DNA from: Bicyclus anynana
Taxonomy: Eukaryota; Arthropoda; Insecta; Lepidoptera; Nymphalidae
NCBI RefSeq assembly: GCF_947172395.1
Contig: NC_069100.1
Location: 501,001-565,000, forward strand
Reading direction: 5' to 3'
Length of the DNA stretch: 64,000 nt
Made by a program: the position numbers and the translations under genes. The notes under the pieces were generated by a model that was given only the letters and a program-made list of their open reading frames with translations, was not told where the DNA came from and did no database searches. Below, in pieces: positions 24,920-35,334 of this stretch (positions within the stretch are counted from its first letter, which is position 1; each line of letters opens with the position of its first letter).

Positions 24920-25144
24920 ATCAACCCATATTCGGCTCACTGCTGAGCTCGAGTCTCCTCTCAGAATGAGAGGGGTTAGGCCAATAGTCCACCACGCTGG
25001 CTCAATGCTGATTGGCAAACTTCACACACGCAGAGAATTAAGATAATTCTCTGGTATGCAGGTTTCCTCACGATGTTTTCCTTCACCGATTGAGACACGT
25101 GATATTTAATTTCTTAAAATGGATTGATAATGATGATGATGAAT
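24920..25144 (-). mobile_element. SINE family 1, rearranged with inverted tail
   Basis: The minus-strand 3' half (TTCGGCTCACTGCTGAGCTC to TTCTTAAAATG) lacks its tRNA-like head. At the point of the break, 25122-25144 carries a + strand SINE tail, ATTGATAATGATGATGAT. The copy therefore has tails pointing outward at both ends. Confidence 0.78.
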
Positions 25145-25627
25145 ATACGTAGGACATTTTTGGTCGAGCTAGCTAGTTCCAATTTATCATCGAGTCATTC
25201 AACAATGCAAAAACAATCTTGTTACCATACATCTGGCACCGACATATCATTAACCTTTTTAGCAGTCTAGTATGATACCGTTAACAAACCATCAGAGGTA
25301 TGAGTAGAACATGAGGTGACATCACAGTGAAGGGATTTTCTTTCAATAGCTTAACTGGTTTAACGAGGCATTTACTAAAAATCAGTGGCCATTTTTGAAT
25401 CGCTCAAAAGTTTCCCCGCAATTCGTCGCTTCGTCCGCGCGACACTTCGCGTTTTTAGAGTTTAATTTCGCGAAGGAATAAATTTTCATTAGAAGCATTC
25501 CTTGATACCGGGTAATTAATGGCTGTAATTATCCCGTTCCAAGGACGAGATAAGAAAAACTCGTGAACTCCGTTACAGCTAATACTCCTTTTTGGAATTA
25601 CTTATTACGATTGTGATGGATTTTTTG

Positions 25628-25657
25628 TAGTAGAGCACTTTTGATAGTGCTCTACTA
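25628..25657. repeat. Perfect 11-bp hairpin
   Basis: TAGTAGAGCAC and GTGCTCTACTA are separated by 8 bases. Followed by a partial repeat GCACTACTAGTGCAC. Confidence 0.7.
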
Positions 25658-27399
25658 TGCACTACTAGTGCACTTTTGATTGAGCTCGTCAGGGGAAGTA
25701 CTACTGCTGTGACAGTGCTGTGATCAAAGCTTTTGTCGCGTAGTAATATATGTTTTGTTAGCGCTATGCACAAATGTACGAGTAGTACATGATTAATAGA
25801 TGCCTTACGAGGTGACCTATTGCCTATATACGCAACATTTGTCACTTCACTTTCCGTAAGATATCTGCTTCTTCCTTCATTTATTTTCATAAAGAATATA
25901 AAGGAAATCGACCATTTTTTATACATTAATGGGCCTAAATTTAATGAATGAACCGTTACAATGTCCAAATTAGTGTCATTTATAAATAATAATATCAGTT
26001 TTAGACTGGTTTAATTTCAGTTTTATTGAAAGTTTCATAATCAAGATATGGACAAGTATCTACATTATAAAATGCACGATGTCAAAAACACAAACATTTT
26101 CAAAAAATATGAGCAACTATCAATTCTAATTATTTTTATGATTTTGATTTATTATTAAATGAAGAATTTTCCGTCATTTATTTTTTTCTGTAACGTGTTG
26201 GGCCCAAAATGGCCAGCCTCCTTTCATCGTCAAAAAAAAAAAACTAAAATAACACTGCTCGTGCACAACTTTATGCGTAAATGCATTTACACTTTCTACC
26301 CTACATTCTTGTATCGATAATACTTATCACAATATACTATTTCTTGTACGCTATTGACGATGTATCCCATTTGTATGTCGATATCAAATCAAGAAGAGTA
26401 AGGTCTATATTACTCAATCATATTGAATCAAAGCGACGTAATTTTATAATTACTCAGAAGTGTCCGAAACCAAAAACAGTAGATACGTTAAAGACAAGTC
26501 CCTTCTACCTCGCAATTCATTTATCACTCTACATTGGCAAGGGTGTCGAACTCGCGTTTCGCCGCCAATTGACCCTTGTCGATATTGCAAGGTGGTAAAA
26601 TTTCCGACCCTTGTTTAACTAGTGATGCTCCAAATGCTTTTATATCGATATTCTTTTATATTGATCTGCGAATATAAGAAAATTCGTGGTTACTATACGT
26701 ACAATGGATGAATGTCTTGTTGGTAAGTTAATTGCCTTTTATCTTCATACGAATGCGAAAATAAATACTATTTTAAATGTTAAATATGGGAATACATGCT
26801 AAGTTGTCCATCTTAGTAGTTCATGCAAACTTGGCGTTGTTATTTCATATGGACAATATTGCAACATTGTTACATAAATTAATGTTAAAATATTTACATA
26901 TAATATCAATTTATTGTTTATTAAATGCGGTAGCAATAAATTATTAATAACCATAACACACTCGTAGCTACAGAGCTACAGCAGAGGAGCTCTGACGAAT
27001 AACACGAAAAAATGATGCGTCATTTCATTACTGAAAATTCCTTCATACGACAAGTTAAATGCATATTGAGTATTGTACTAATTTCTTATTAATCAAAATT
27101 TTTTTCTTTCACTAATAAATATCTTTTAACGCAAATAACGAATTTGAAATGTATCGATAACACCGTGTTCCTAGAATGAGCACAACACTATCCACTATCC
27201 TGCCACTTATTAGCAATACGGCAGGCAATTTATCGCGTGCGCTCTGAATATTACCGCCTACGAAGAGTTAAGTGACGCCTTAATGCAACTCTAGTATGGA
27301 AAATGTGTGTTCACTTCCGTAGAAGTGTAGCTTGGCTTGTTAGGCTTTATATCATGGGCTTTATGGCTCAATTGGTTTCATCATCATCATTATCATTAC

Positions 27400-27512
27400 C
27401 CCATCCCCCCATATTATTATCAGTAACAAACCCACTAAGGTGTCAGGCCTCTGTTCTTATAGAAGAGTGCATATTATGCAGCTTAGACACAGCACGTTGC
27501 TCCAATTAAAAA
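27400..27512 (+). repeat. Dispersed repeat family D copy
   Basis: AAGGTGTCAGGCCTCTGTTC, GCAGCTTAGACACAGCACG and TTGCTCCAATT match the family D order. It directly abuts the LINE C-terminal fragment at 27526. Confidence 0.45.
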
Positions 27513-27525
27513 AAAACACGTTTCA

Positions 27526-27640
27526 AAATACTTAGACCTAGCTCACGAGATTACCGCCATGTGGAATGTTGAGTCAACTATTATTTTATCTAGATTATGG
27601 ATCAAGAGTCGGATACAGAAGGCAGGCAATTTTTAATAGT
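27526..27640 (+). pseudogene. Non-LTR retrotransposon ORF fragment, deleted copy
   Basis: Encodes DLAHEITAMWNVESTII, identical over this stretch to the copy at 45482, then jumps to WIKSRIQ. About 80 bp present at 45482 are replaced by a dozen unrelated bases. It resembles the C-terminal segment of a lepidopteran LINE protein; clade not assigned. Confidence 0.6.
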
Positions 27641-27792
27641 GTTTTGTTTGTGTTTTTTTAATTATATTTTATATAAGTAACATTTTTAGAAATTAAAAAA
27701 GGACACTAAATAAATGAGCAGTAATGCCAACAACTTCCTAAATCCAGGTTGCGATTTCAACAGGAAATTCCTTAGACGAATAAAAAGCTCAT

Positions 27793-27868
27793 AGCTCGAT
27801 CCGGGACTCGAACATGGGTTCTTATAATCCGAGGCCACAAAGGCTAACCACTGGACTAACGAGCCAGT
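27793..27868 (-). repeat. tRNA-like SINE head remnant
   Basis: The minus strand reads GGCTCGTTAGTCCAGTGG (A-box-like) and GTTCGAGTCCCGG (B-box-like). It resembles a tRNA more closely than the other heads in the window, but no complete cloverleaf can be paired by eye, so it is called SINE/tRNA pseudogene. Confidence 0.5.
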
Positions 27869-28275
27869 TGTATCCGTACTATACTCCTAAATTCACACTG
27901 GAATTCGGCGTCACATCTACAAAGCTCAACTAGCTCTAATTAATTACATTAATATTATAAAGTAAACAACACATTTCTAAGTACACAAGTCGGTAATCGA
28001 TTATTCGGTGAAACCAATTCGTAACACAAACATCGATATATCGCATCACCGATTTATAAGATGACCGAACTATTTGTTACGACAGAGGCGGACTTGAATA
28101 ATCATTCAAATTATTTATAAGCCATGCTGCTGTATTTCCAAGAAATTCGAATAATAGTTATAACTGCAATGCTTCTTCCTTAATTATATCACTCCTAAAG
28201 TGACCGTCAATCATTATCATCCATCTCATTAACTTTACCAATGATAGAGTAGTCGTTTAAAGGTTGAAAGAATTT

Positions 28276-28765
28276 ACGAATCATTATCATCACCATAATT
28301 ATCGCCGGGATGTACGGCTACTGGAAATAAACGTCTTGTAAGGATTTGTTAACTGCTTCCATTCGCCTGAAATGCGGGTTCCCTGAAACCAGTTTGATTT
28401 GGTCCTTCCATTTAGTAACCTACACAGTGCCTTCAGTGCGGGATCGCCATTGCAGCACTAACGCAACGTTCTTCTGCTTTTCAGACCAAGTGCCATTAAC
28501 ATTAACCATTGCCTCTTCAGCTATGCGAACATGTCGGTAACATTGGCTCTTCTTCGGATATCATTCCTGATCCGACCATGCAGAGATACTCCGAGCATAG
28601 CACGCTCCATCACCGAGGGATGATTCAAACCTTCTTATGAGGCCCAGCGACCAAATCTCGTATCCGTAGCTCATCGCTGGCAACAGTACACTACGAAGAC
28701 TTTCGTCTTTAGACACTGAAGAATTTTAGACGAAAAGATGTCGCTGAGTTGATCTTGATTACAAG
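28276..28765 (-). pseudogene. RTE-type LINE 3' fragment, degenerate
   Basis: The minus strand carries the same order as the long RTE copy: the CTGAAGACGAAAGTCTTCG region, GTTGCCAGCGATGAGC, ATGGAGCGTGCTATGCTC, GTATCTCTGCATGG. The 3' end near 28276-28300 reads into ATCATTATC-type tail complement. Many indels break the frame. Confidence 0.72.
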
Positions 28766-29285
28766 TTAATCGAATATCCTACCTGTCTCAAACAGCACCA
28801 CTACTTAATTTGTAGTGTGATCGAGGTTAAGCGCTTACTAGTTATTTAATGATGTTCATTAATGTTGTGATAGTAAAATTATACAGTCTATCTATGTGTG
28901 ATAGGATAATCAAAGTTTGTTAAGCTTTAATTGTCAACGTTCGTCCCTGCCGCAAGATATATGGGAAGGTCAGAACCCCTTACCGGGTAAGTAATGGGCC
29001 AATCATCACATCCAATGGATTTGTGTATGGGACAAGTTACAAACTTAAGTTCGTCATAAACTAGTAACTTAACCTTCCCAACAGAAATAACGATGCTGGT
29101 TGGCGGCTAACATAATTATTTATTGTGACTATTCATAATTACATATTTAACAAATATAGTTTGAAACGGGAGTCTAAATTTCTACTCTTTTACTTACAAT
29201 ATTTCTACAGTCCGATGTATTGTTACTAAAATTAATTATGAAGAGAATGTTTTGAAGCGTCCAAATCTTTAGAGAAGTTTCTATA

Positions 29286-29498
29286 TCCTATTAATATTAT
29301 AAACGCGAAAGCTTGGATGGATGTTTGTTACTCTTTAATGCCGCAACTACTGAATTAATTTGGCTGAAATTTGGAATGGAAATAGATTTTACTTTGAAAT
29401 AACACATAGGCTGCTTTTCGTTCCGGTGAAATCTATGATTTCCGCTGGATTTGTGAAAAACTGTATTCCACGCGGACGAAGTCGCGGGCGTCTGCTAG
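29286..29498 (+). mobile_element. Short non-autonomous Helitron (type II)
   Basis: Begins TCCTATTAATATTAT after A and ends GGGCGTCTGCTAG before T. The terminal GC-rich block GCGGACGAAGTCGCGGG can fold. Same family as 49403-50135 and 56497-56860. Confidence 0.85.
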
Positions 29499-29610
29499 TT
29501 AATTCATATTACAGTAATCCGCATTTCTCAAAACTCTTCATAGCGCCACAATGCAGTTGTGACGTCATAATAAACTTATATAGCCTAGAATGGAGGAATT
29601 TAAAATTTTC

Positions 29611-29653
29611 GTGTAAGTCCATCTTTATATTTTTTTAATAAATATGTTTATTT
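29611..29653. repeat. Long target-site duplication, left copy
   Basis: This 43-bp block starting GTGTAAGTCCATC and ending TGTTTATTT recurs at 29941-29985, differing by 2 bp in an AT run. Confidence 0.9.
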
Positions 29654-29940
29654 GCGAAGCCGTGGTAGCCCAGTGGATACGACCTCTGCCTCAGATTCCG
29701 GAGGGTGCGGGTTCGAATCCGGTCCCGGGCACCTTCAACTTTTCAGTTGTGTGCATTTTAAGAAATTAAATATCACGTGACTCTAGCGGTGGAAAAACAT
29801 CGTGAGGAAACCTGCATGTGAAGTCTGCCAATCCGCATTAAGCCAGCGTGGTGAACTATTGGCCCACCCCTCTCATTCTGAGAGGAGACTCGAGCTCAGC
29901 AGTGAGCCGAATATGGGTTGATAATGATGATGATGATAAT
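29654..29940 (+). mobile_element. SINE family 1 copy, full length with long duplications
   Basis: The head carries GTGGTAGCCCAGTGG (A-box-like) and GGGTTCGAATCC (B-box-like). The body carries ATCGTGAGGAAACCTGCAT and GAGCCGAATATGGGTTGATA, and the tail is ATGATGATGATGATAAT. Compared with other copies it lacks a short internal hairpin region between the CTGCAT and GTGAAGTCTGCC blocks. It is flanked by 43/45-bp direct repeats. Confidence 0.92.
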
Positions 29941-29985
29941 GTGTAAGTCCATCTTTATATATTTTTTTAATAAATATGTTTATTT
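29941..29985. repeat. Long target-site duplication, right copy
   Basis: Second copy of 29611-29653, 45 bp, immediately after the SINE tail. Confidence 0.9.
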
Positions 29986-30050
29986 ACTACTCAACAAATT
30001 AAACAAACTAATAAAAAAGTAATAGATACAAAATAGTAGATTGTTAACCG

Positions 30051-30140
30051 AGGGTGGAAATAATCAATTCCTGAGGTATTTAGACGCACGAGCGTAGCGA
30101 GTGCGGCTATAGTCCGAGTAGGAATTGATTCTTTTACCCT
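30051..30140. repeat. Fold-back repeat
   Basis: AGGGTGGAAATAATCAATTC (left arm, 30051-30072) faces AGGAATTGATTCTTTTACCC (30120-30140), with about 47 bases between. No duplicated target seen. Confidence 0.6.
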
Positions 30141-30216
30141 ATATGAGGAAATTTCATTTCGATAACGAGGAAATTATAATTATTGTCTATTTATTTGGCC
30201 CGCTCTTGGAACGTCG

Positions 30217-30250
30217 GTAAAGCAGTCGTCAAATTGGACGACTGCTTTAC
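30217..30250. repeat. Perfect 14-bp hairpin
   Basis: GTAAAGCAGTCGTC and GACGACTGCTTTAC are separated by 6 bases. It has no U-run and no Pol II role can be inferred. Confidence 0.75.
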
Positions 30251-31054
30251 CCACGTTGTGACTACTCCCCGCTAGGCGGCTCTCTCTAAGGAGAATGACT
30301 TACGTAAAAATCTCGTTACATCCTACTCGAAGAACCACTAATGTTATAGTATTCACTTTTCCTTTGGTAAAATACCTATATTGCTTATTGCAATATAAAA
30401 TTACTGGTTCACATTTGTATGGTTTTTAAAATAAACCTTTAGATAGCACTATGTACCTTAAAAACGTCTTGTTTATGTAATCCACCATCTTGGGGAGAGA
30501 GAAAGAGAGAAAGCGCGAGAAGAAATGAGACGGGAAATAGTCGTTCGGAAATAACTTTAGACAAAATCCAGTTTAGATTTTTTTTAATATTAAATACTAT
30601 ATATATAATATATAACATTTAAAATTAATTGTCATTATATTTTTTAATCATTATCTATTTTTTTTAAACTCCGTCACTGTTACTGTAGATTAGTATCCCG
30701 CCAATTTATGTCGACTTTTCAAATTTTATTTAGGGAACTCAACACGTTATTGTTGCGGCTTATTCCGATTAAGAAGTTTGCGCTAAATTTACACTGGCTG
30801 TTTAGAAACTCACATGGCCGTAGCATTTTTTGTTTATAATTACTTTACTTTTTACACAAAAGTTTTCCTCTAGAACTTCATTGACGTCTGAACAGGCTGT
30901 ATGGTCAACGATCTTTGCCTGTCCCCGAATTTAGTTGGGGACAAATTAAAAAAAAAAACATAAAACTCTTCACAGCTAATGACAGCAGTTCTATTTTTAA
31001 AGTTCATTCCGGCCCTTAGGTGGGAAGTAATTTGTATGAGTTATTCCCTCCCTG

Positions 31055-31065
31055 TGTAGGGAAGC
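31055..31065. repeat. 11-bp target-site duplication, left copy
   Basis: TGTAGGGAAGC is repeated exactly at 32353-32363, flanking the RTE LINE. Confidence 0.88.
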
Positions 31066-32352
31066 CAGACCCATCTCGCTGCTAAGCCATGTTTACAAAT
31101 TGTTCTCGAGAGTCATTACGAATCGTCTCGCTAATAGGTTTGACGACTTCCAGCCTCCCGAACAAGCCGGTTTCCGAAAAGGCTTTAGTACCATAGACCA
31201 CATCCATACGCTGCGGCAGGTTATACAGAAGACTCACGAGTATAACCAGCCACTTTGCTTAGCGTTTGTGGACTATGAGAAAGCCTTCGATTCGGTGGAA
31301 ACCTGGGCTGTGCTAAGGTCATTGCAGAGATGCCGAATTGATTACAGGTATATCCAAGCGTTGAAGTGCTTGTACGAAAACGCCACTATGTCAGTCCGTA
31401 TTCAGGATCAGACTACGAGGCCAATCCAGTTGCAGCGAGGAGTGCGTCAGGGAGATGTGATCTCTCCGAAGCTATTTACCGCCGCACTGGAAGACGTCTT
31501 TAAGCTTCTGGACTGGAGCGGACTTGGCATCAACATCAATGGCGAGTACATCACTCAACTGCGGTTCGCGGATGATGTAGTCATCATGGCACAGACTCTG
31601 GATGACCTTAGTACCATGCTCAATGACCTCAGCAGCGTTTCTCAACAGGTGGGCCTGAAAATGAACATGGGCAAAACAAAAATAATGTGTAATGCTCATG
31701 TATCGCTCCACCCAGTTATAGTTGAGAACGCTGCACTCGAAATTGTAGACGAATACATATACCTAGGACATATGATCCAGTTAGGTAGGTCCAATTTCGA
31801 GAAAGAGGTGAACCGTCGAATCCAACTCGGCTGGGCTGCATTCGGGAAGCTTCGCGACATCTTTTCGTCCGAAATTCCTCAGTGCCTGAAGACAAAAGTC
31901 TTCGAACAGTGCGTGTTGCCAGTGATGACCTATGGTTCCGAGACTTGGTCGCTAACTATGGGCCTCATAAGAAGGCTTAGAGTCACACAGAGGGCGATGG
32001 AACGAGCTATGTTAGGAGTATCTCTGCGTGATCGAATCAGAAATGAGGAGATCCGCAGAAGAACCAAAGTCACCGACATAGCTCAACGAGTTGCGAAGCT
32101 GAAGTGGCAATGGGCGGGGCACATAGTTCGAAGAGCCGATGGACGTTGGGGTCCCAAAGTGCTGGAATGGCGACCCCGCACTAGTAAGCGCAGTGTTGGC
32201 CGACCCCCCACCAGGTGGACTGACGACATCAAGCGAGTCGCAGGGATTCGCTGGATGCAGGCGGCTCAGTATCGTGATGTTTGGAAGTCCCTACAAAAGG
32301 CCTATGTCCTGCAGTGGACGTCCATCGGCTGATATGATGATGATGATGATGA
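31066..32352 (+). mobile_element. RTE-type LINE, 5'-truncated, recent insertion
   Basis: A 1.29-kb element flanked by an exact 11-bp duplication and ending in (GAT)n. It is truncated within the reverse-transcriptase region: the first homologous residues are RPISLLSHVYKLF, so the endonuclease and the first RT motifs are missing. Exact duplications and an unbroken frame argue for a young insertion. The RTE clade is assigned from the RT/C-terminal layout, the very short 3' UTR and the microsatellite tail. Confidence 0.88.
31067..32332 (+). CDS. RTE LINE reverse transcriptase (N-terminally truncated frame)
   Basis: The open frame runs from the truncation point to TGA at 32330-32332 with no internal stop. 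It encodes the palm of a reverse transcriptase. Motif A is FVDYEKAFDSV (about 31267-31299), motif B is RGVRQGDVISP (about 31435-31467), and motif C is RFADDVV (about 31562-31582), so the catalytic aspartates are present. The C-terminal part carries VLPVMTYGSETW, MERAMLGVSLRDR, KWQWAGHIVRR and GRPPTRWTDDIKR, typical of lepidopteran RTE proteins. The apparent start at 31100 is only a TTG codon within the frame, not a real start; an intact element would begin far upstream with an endonuclease. It is probably not expressed. This entry is the fragment's frame, not a host gene. Confidence 0.85.
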   Translation, partial: RPISLLSHVYKLFSRVITNRLANRFDDFQPPEQAGFRKGFSTIDHIHTLRQVIQKTHEYNQPLCLAFVDYEKAFDSVETWAVLRSLQRCRIDYRYIQALKCLYENATMSVRIQDQTTRPIQLQRGVRQGDVISPKLFTAALEDVFKLLDWSGLGININGEYITQLRFADDVVIMAQTLDDLSTMLNDLSSVSQQVGLKMNMGKTKIMCNAHVSLHPVIVENAALEIVDEYIYLGHMIQLGRSNFEKEVNRRIQLGWAAFGKLRDIFSSEIPQCLKTKVFEQCVLPVMTYGSETWSLTMGLIRRLRVTQRAMERAMLGVSLRDRIRNEEIRRRTKVTDIAQRVAKLKWQWAGHIVRRADGRWGPKVLEWRPRTSKRSVGRPPTRWTDDIKRVAGIRWMQAAQYRDVWKSLQKAYVLQWTSIG

Positions 32353-32363
32353 TGTAGGGAAGC
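32353..32363. repeat. 11-bp target-site duplication, right copy
   Basis: TGTAGGGAAGC directly after the GAT tail; identical to 31055-31065. Confidence 0.88.
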
Positions 32364-32717
32364 AGCATTTTCCACCCAATACTCAGATCAAAACAACACT
32401 ACTTTCCGAGTATGAGAAATGAAAACATAATTCCAAGTCTTAAAGTCTGCTAACTTGAAACTCTATCTCAAACATCGTACGCGAAATCTTATGACTCGCA
32501 CCATCCATATTCCATATTAGCCCCGCAGGCGTTCCAAGTATACGTAACGTAAATAATAGTCCAGGCGTGTCTATTGCTGGCTGATTGGCTTTGATTTTGC
32601 GTGTTACGAACTTTGTTTATGAACTACCCTCTGCGCGCAATCAAATACAACACCCTTTAGTTCAAATCCACTGAATACACTGTCATATTGTACCTACATT
32701 GATATTGCTTATTTAAG

Positions 32718-32800
32718 GTCTTTATCAGCCTATTTTTCGGCCTACTACGGGATAGGCCTCCATCCTTACAGAAGAGGAAAATAGAGCGTAAACCGCACTT
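32718..32800 (+). repeat. Dispersed repeat family D copy
   Basis: TTTATCAGCCTATTTTTCGG, GGATAGGCCTCCATCC. The right end is degraded. An 87-codon frame just downstream (32815-33078) shows no known domain and is probably repeat-derived. Confidence 0.5.
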
Positions 32801-33648
32801 GGGGGTTCACGTTTTTGGTGACAATGTTTTCTAACTACCACTATCACATGTTACTGAAAATAACCGGAACCTACAGTTTATTGTGCTCTCAGAAGCACAG
32901 GGTAACATCACTATTTCTTAATTCAGGCAAAATAAAAATTACTAAAGATTACACAGATATACACGTATTACACATACTCGTAGTATATACAGGTTGCTCG
33001 GGAGGATTTCCCATATCTCTAGGATTATATTCTGTGATGAATATTTTCGGAGTAAAAATTTCTTTCTTTTGTAAATAGATCTTAAATTGTGTCCCTTTTA
33101 CGCATCTTTATAACAATGACGTAGCCAAACTTAACTTACAAGCATAGATTTTGGAATGACTTCATAAAACACTTAAGGAATTATTGGAATTACTTCACAT
33201 AAAACACAAAAAAGTTTAACTTTATTGGTTAATAAAAAAATAGTTACGCAGTTCGGCTCCTATAAGTGGACTCGTCAACACCTTAAAGTTATGGGAGCAG
33301 GCTTTTTATCACCTTATTAAAGCCATGGTTTAAAAACATACTCGTATAGGTATAAATAAAACGCGTGTCAATAAATCGACTTATTCCCTTAGAAATATTA
33401 GAAACGCCAATATATCCGATACAGCAAGTGTTATCGAGGAGGCATATTGCCGATAAAAATCCTAATTTGGCCGGTTTGTTCGCAATATTTGTCTCATAAA
33501 CTCCAATAAAGCTTCGGCCGATTGCTTATTAACTGAGTGCGGCCGTGATGGGGATATCATTTCATTGTTCTCGTATTTATTGTGTTCTCGCTGTACTGAT
33601 GGGCCTGTAATAAGGTTATGCTGACCTAATCGACTTGCTGTCAAGGTT

Positions 33649-33687
33649 AGCTACAATAATGCTTTGAGAAATAACATTATTGTAGCT
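33649..33687. repeat. Perfect 13-bp hairpin
   Basis: AGCTACAATAATG and CATTATTGTAGCT are separated by 13 bases. Confidence 0.7.
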
Positions 33688-33732
33688 CTTCTTGAAAAAT
33701 CTGGAAAATAGGCGTATAAAGGGGGGGGGGGG

Positions 33733-33867
33733 GTCGACACCCCACCAGGTGCACTGATGACATCAAGCGAGTCGCAGGGATTCGCTGGATGCAGGTGGCT
33801 CTGTATCGTGATGTTTGGAAGTCCCTACAAAAGGCCTATGTCATGCAGTGGACGTCCATCGGCTGAT

Positions 33868-33926
<59 letters not shown>

Positions 33927-33930
33927 AACG
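33733..33930 (+). mobile_element. RTE-type LINE, short 3' fragment with long (GAT)n
   Basis: Corresponds to the 3' end of the 31066 element (about 32200-32332), then a long GAT run at about 33869-33927. Immediately left is a homopolymer of 13 G (33720-33732), which may mark the truncation junction. The GAT run creates artificial poly-Met and poly-His frames that should not be called genes. Confidence 0.85.
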
Positions 33931-34244
33931 ATTAAAATATAAACGAACCTCGTAGCTTCTCCGACTATGCAAACTAAAAGACGTCAAAAAAATACCTAAT
34001 TGAAATCGGATTAGCGATAATGAATTGCAGCGAAGACATTTCGACTGCATGCCCTCTCCCAAGGGAACGGTGCAGACACTCCAAATTATTATTTAGCATA
34101 GTATAGCATAGCATGCGAAATAATATTGAACTTTTTGAAAGTCTTAAGTAATATTATAATTTTAAATTAATAATAATATTTTTAAAAAATATTTAAAGTC
34201 GGACTTTTATCATTAGCCTATTATAAAGGCGCAGCACAAGTCCA

Positions 34245-34539
34245 GGCTGTGATAGCCCGGTGGATATGACCTCTGCCTCCGATTTGGGAGGGTGTCGGTT
34301 CGAATCCGGTCGGGGGCATGCACCTCCAACTTTTTCAGTTAAATCAAATATCACGTGCCTCAAAACGGTGAAGGAAAAAAATCGTGAGGAAACCACCAGA
34401 CAATTTTCAGAATTTTCTGCGTATGTGAAGTCTGCCAAGTATTGGGCCGGCGTGGTGGACTATTGGCCTAATCCCACTTATTCTGAGAGGAGACTCGAGC
34501 TCAGCAGTGAGCCGAATATGGGCTGATAATGATGATGAT
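34245..34539 (+). mobile_element. SINE family 1 copy next to exon C
   Basis: The tRNA-like head GGCTGTGATAGCCCGGTGG and GGTTCGAATCCGGTC is followed by the ATCGTGAGGAAACC body, GAGCCGAATATGGGCTGATA and the tail ATGATGATGAT. It ends 57 bp before exon C, so its tail lies close to the branch-point region. No duplication is obvious. Confidence 0.9.
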
Positions 34540-34596
34540 ATTACTGTATTGTGGATATAGAGAGCTTGACATTAACTGACAATATCTCGTCCACAG

Positions 34597-34754
34597 TCCC
34601 GCCGAACAAGATCTCCATCCAGGGCATGGGCGAGCACGCGACGCAGAGCACGCTGCTAACTCTGATGTGCACGGTGTCGGGAGCACGGCCGCCGGCCACC
34701 GTCGAGTGGTACAACGGCACGAGGAAGCTCACCGCTGCCGACCAGAACATACAT
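34597..34754 (+). CDS. Exon C of Sidestep-like Ig-superfamily receptor
   Basis: This 158-bp exon enters in phase 1 and leaves in phase 0 (acceptor GTCCACAG, donor CAT|GTGAGT at 34755). It encodes the first half of the next Ig domain: VPPNKISIQGMG, then LLTLMCTVSGARPPATVEWY with the B-strand Cys and C-strand Trp, ending in the NGTRKLTAADQNIH loop. SGxRPPAxxxW is a strong Sidestep-family pattern. Two potential N-glycosylation sequons are not obvious beyond NGT. Exon GC content is markedly higher than in its surroundings. It is flanked by a SINE 57 bp upstream and a LINE 3' end about 55 bp downstream. Confidence 0.9.
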
Positions 34755-34809
34755 GTGAGTATTACTCCATACGTCATAACATATCATGTATTAATCTATA
34801 TATATACAG

Positions 34810-35185
34810 TTAGCTGACAGAAACTTGAGTGCTGCCATATTTAAGAATAAGATGAAAGAATTTTTGCTCAAGAAATGTTATTATTCTATTAAAGATTATT
34901 TAATTGACATTTTTTAATAAGCTTTGACGTAATTTATTGACACTTTAGAGATTAAGATTAAGACATTTGAAATTATACAAATAAATATAGTGCGCATATG
35001 ATATTGTAAAAAACTAATTTAATATTGTATTTATTTTGACTAGTGATTTTTAGATAGTGTTTTAAGAAATTTGCATGCCAGTATATGGCGAATTGTATAA
35101 TGTACCTACTTCAACATTTATTGTATACCAGCTAATGTAACTGTACAATTGCAAATAAATAAATTGAATTGAATTGAATTGAATA
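34810..35185 (+). mobile_element. CR1-like LINE, 3' end with (GAATT)n tail
   Basis: It begins within the C-terminal codons of a LINE ORF2: the frame near 34835-34915 reads AIFKNKMKEFLLKKCYYSIK, then a stop. This parallels the C-terminus of the LINE at 60186-62978 (FKIKLNKWLIDKGYYDIK). About 230 bp of 3' UTR follow, then AAATAAATAAATTGAATTG repeated as GAATT units. It is a different subfamily from the 58-63 kb element. Confidence 0.72.
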
Positions 35186-35320
35186 TATATATATAAAAGA
35201 AAGTAGTGTTTGTTACAACACTTATGTAGGGTATAGGTGTAGAGTAGTGGTAGGGTAGGGTAGTGTAGGGTAGGGAAGAAGTGCATATTAGTCAAAGCGA
35301 AGCTTGACCGGGTCCGCTAG
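35186..35320 (+). mobile_element. Helitron-like 3' end
   Basis: Ends GGGTCCGCTAG before T, as other Helitrons here do. The upstream part is a TAGGGTAGGGTAG-type degenerate run with no clear 5' end. Confidence 0.5.
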
Positions 35321-35334
35321 TTATAAATAATATA

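Larger units (their letters stand above)
24708..34596 (+). other. Intron B-C (about 9.9 kb)
   Basis: Bounded by a GTGAGT donor and a GTCCACAG acceptor. It holds the SINE, Helitron and RTE copies listed, including the long RTE fragment. I see nothing nameable in 25145-27400 (apart from a hairpin), 28770-29285, 30255-31050 and 33080-33640. Confidence 0.75.

Noticed and set aside
27793..27868. Possible functional tRNA gene
   Set aside because: A- and B-box-like motifs exist but stems do not pair by eye; same for 4697, 18588, 36468, 40338, 42135 and 52757. A covariance-model score would be decisive.
33757..34062. Poly-Met and poly-His reading frames
   Set aside because: Produced by the (GAT)n tail of an RTE fragment read on both strands.
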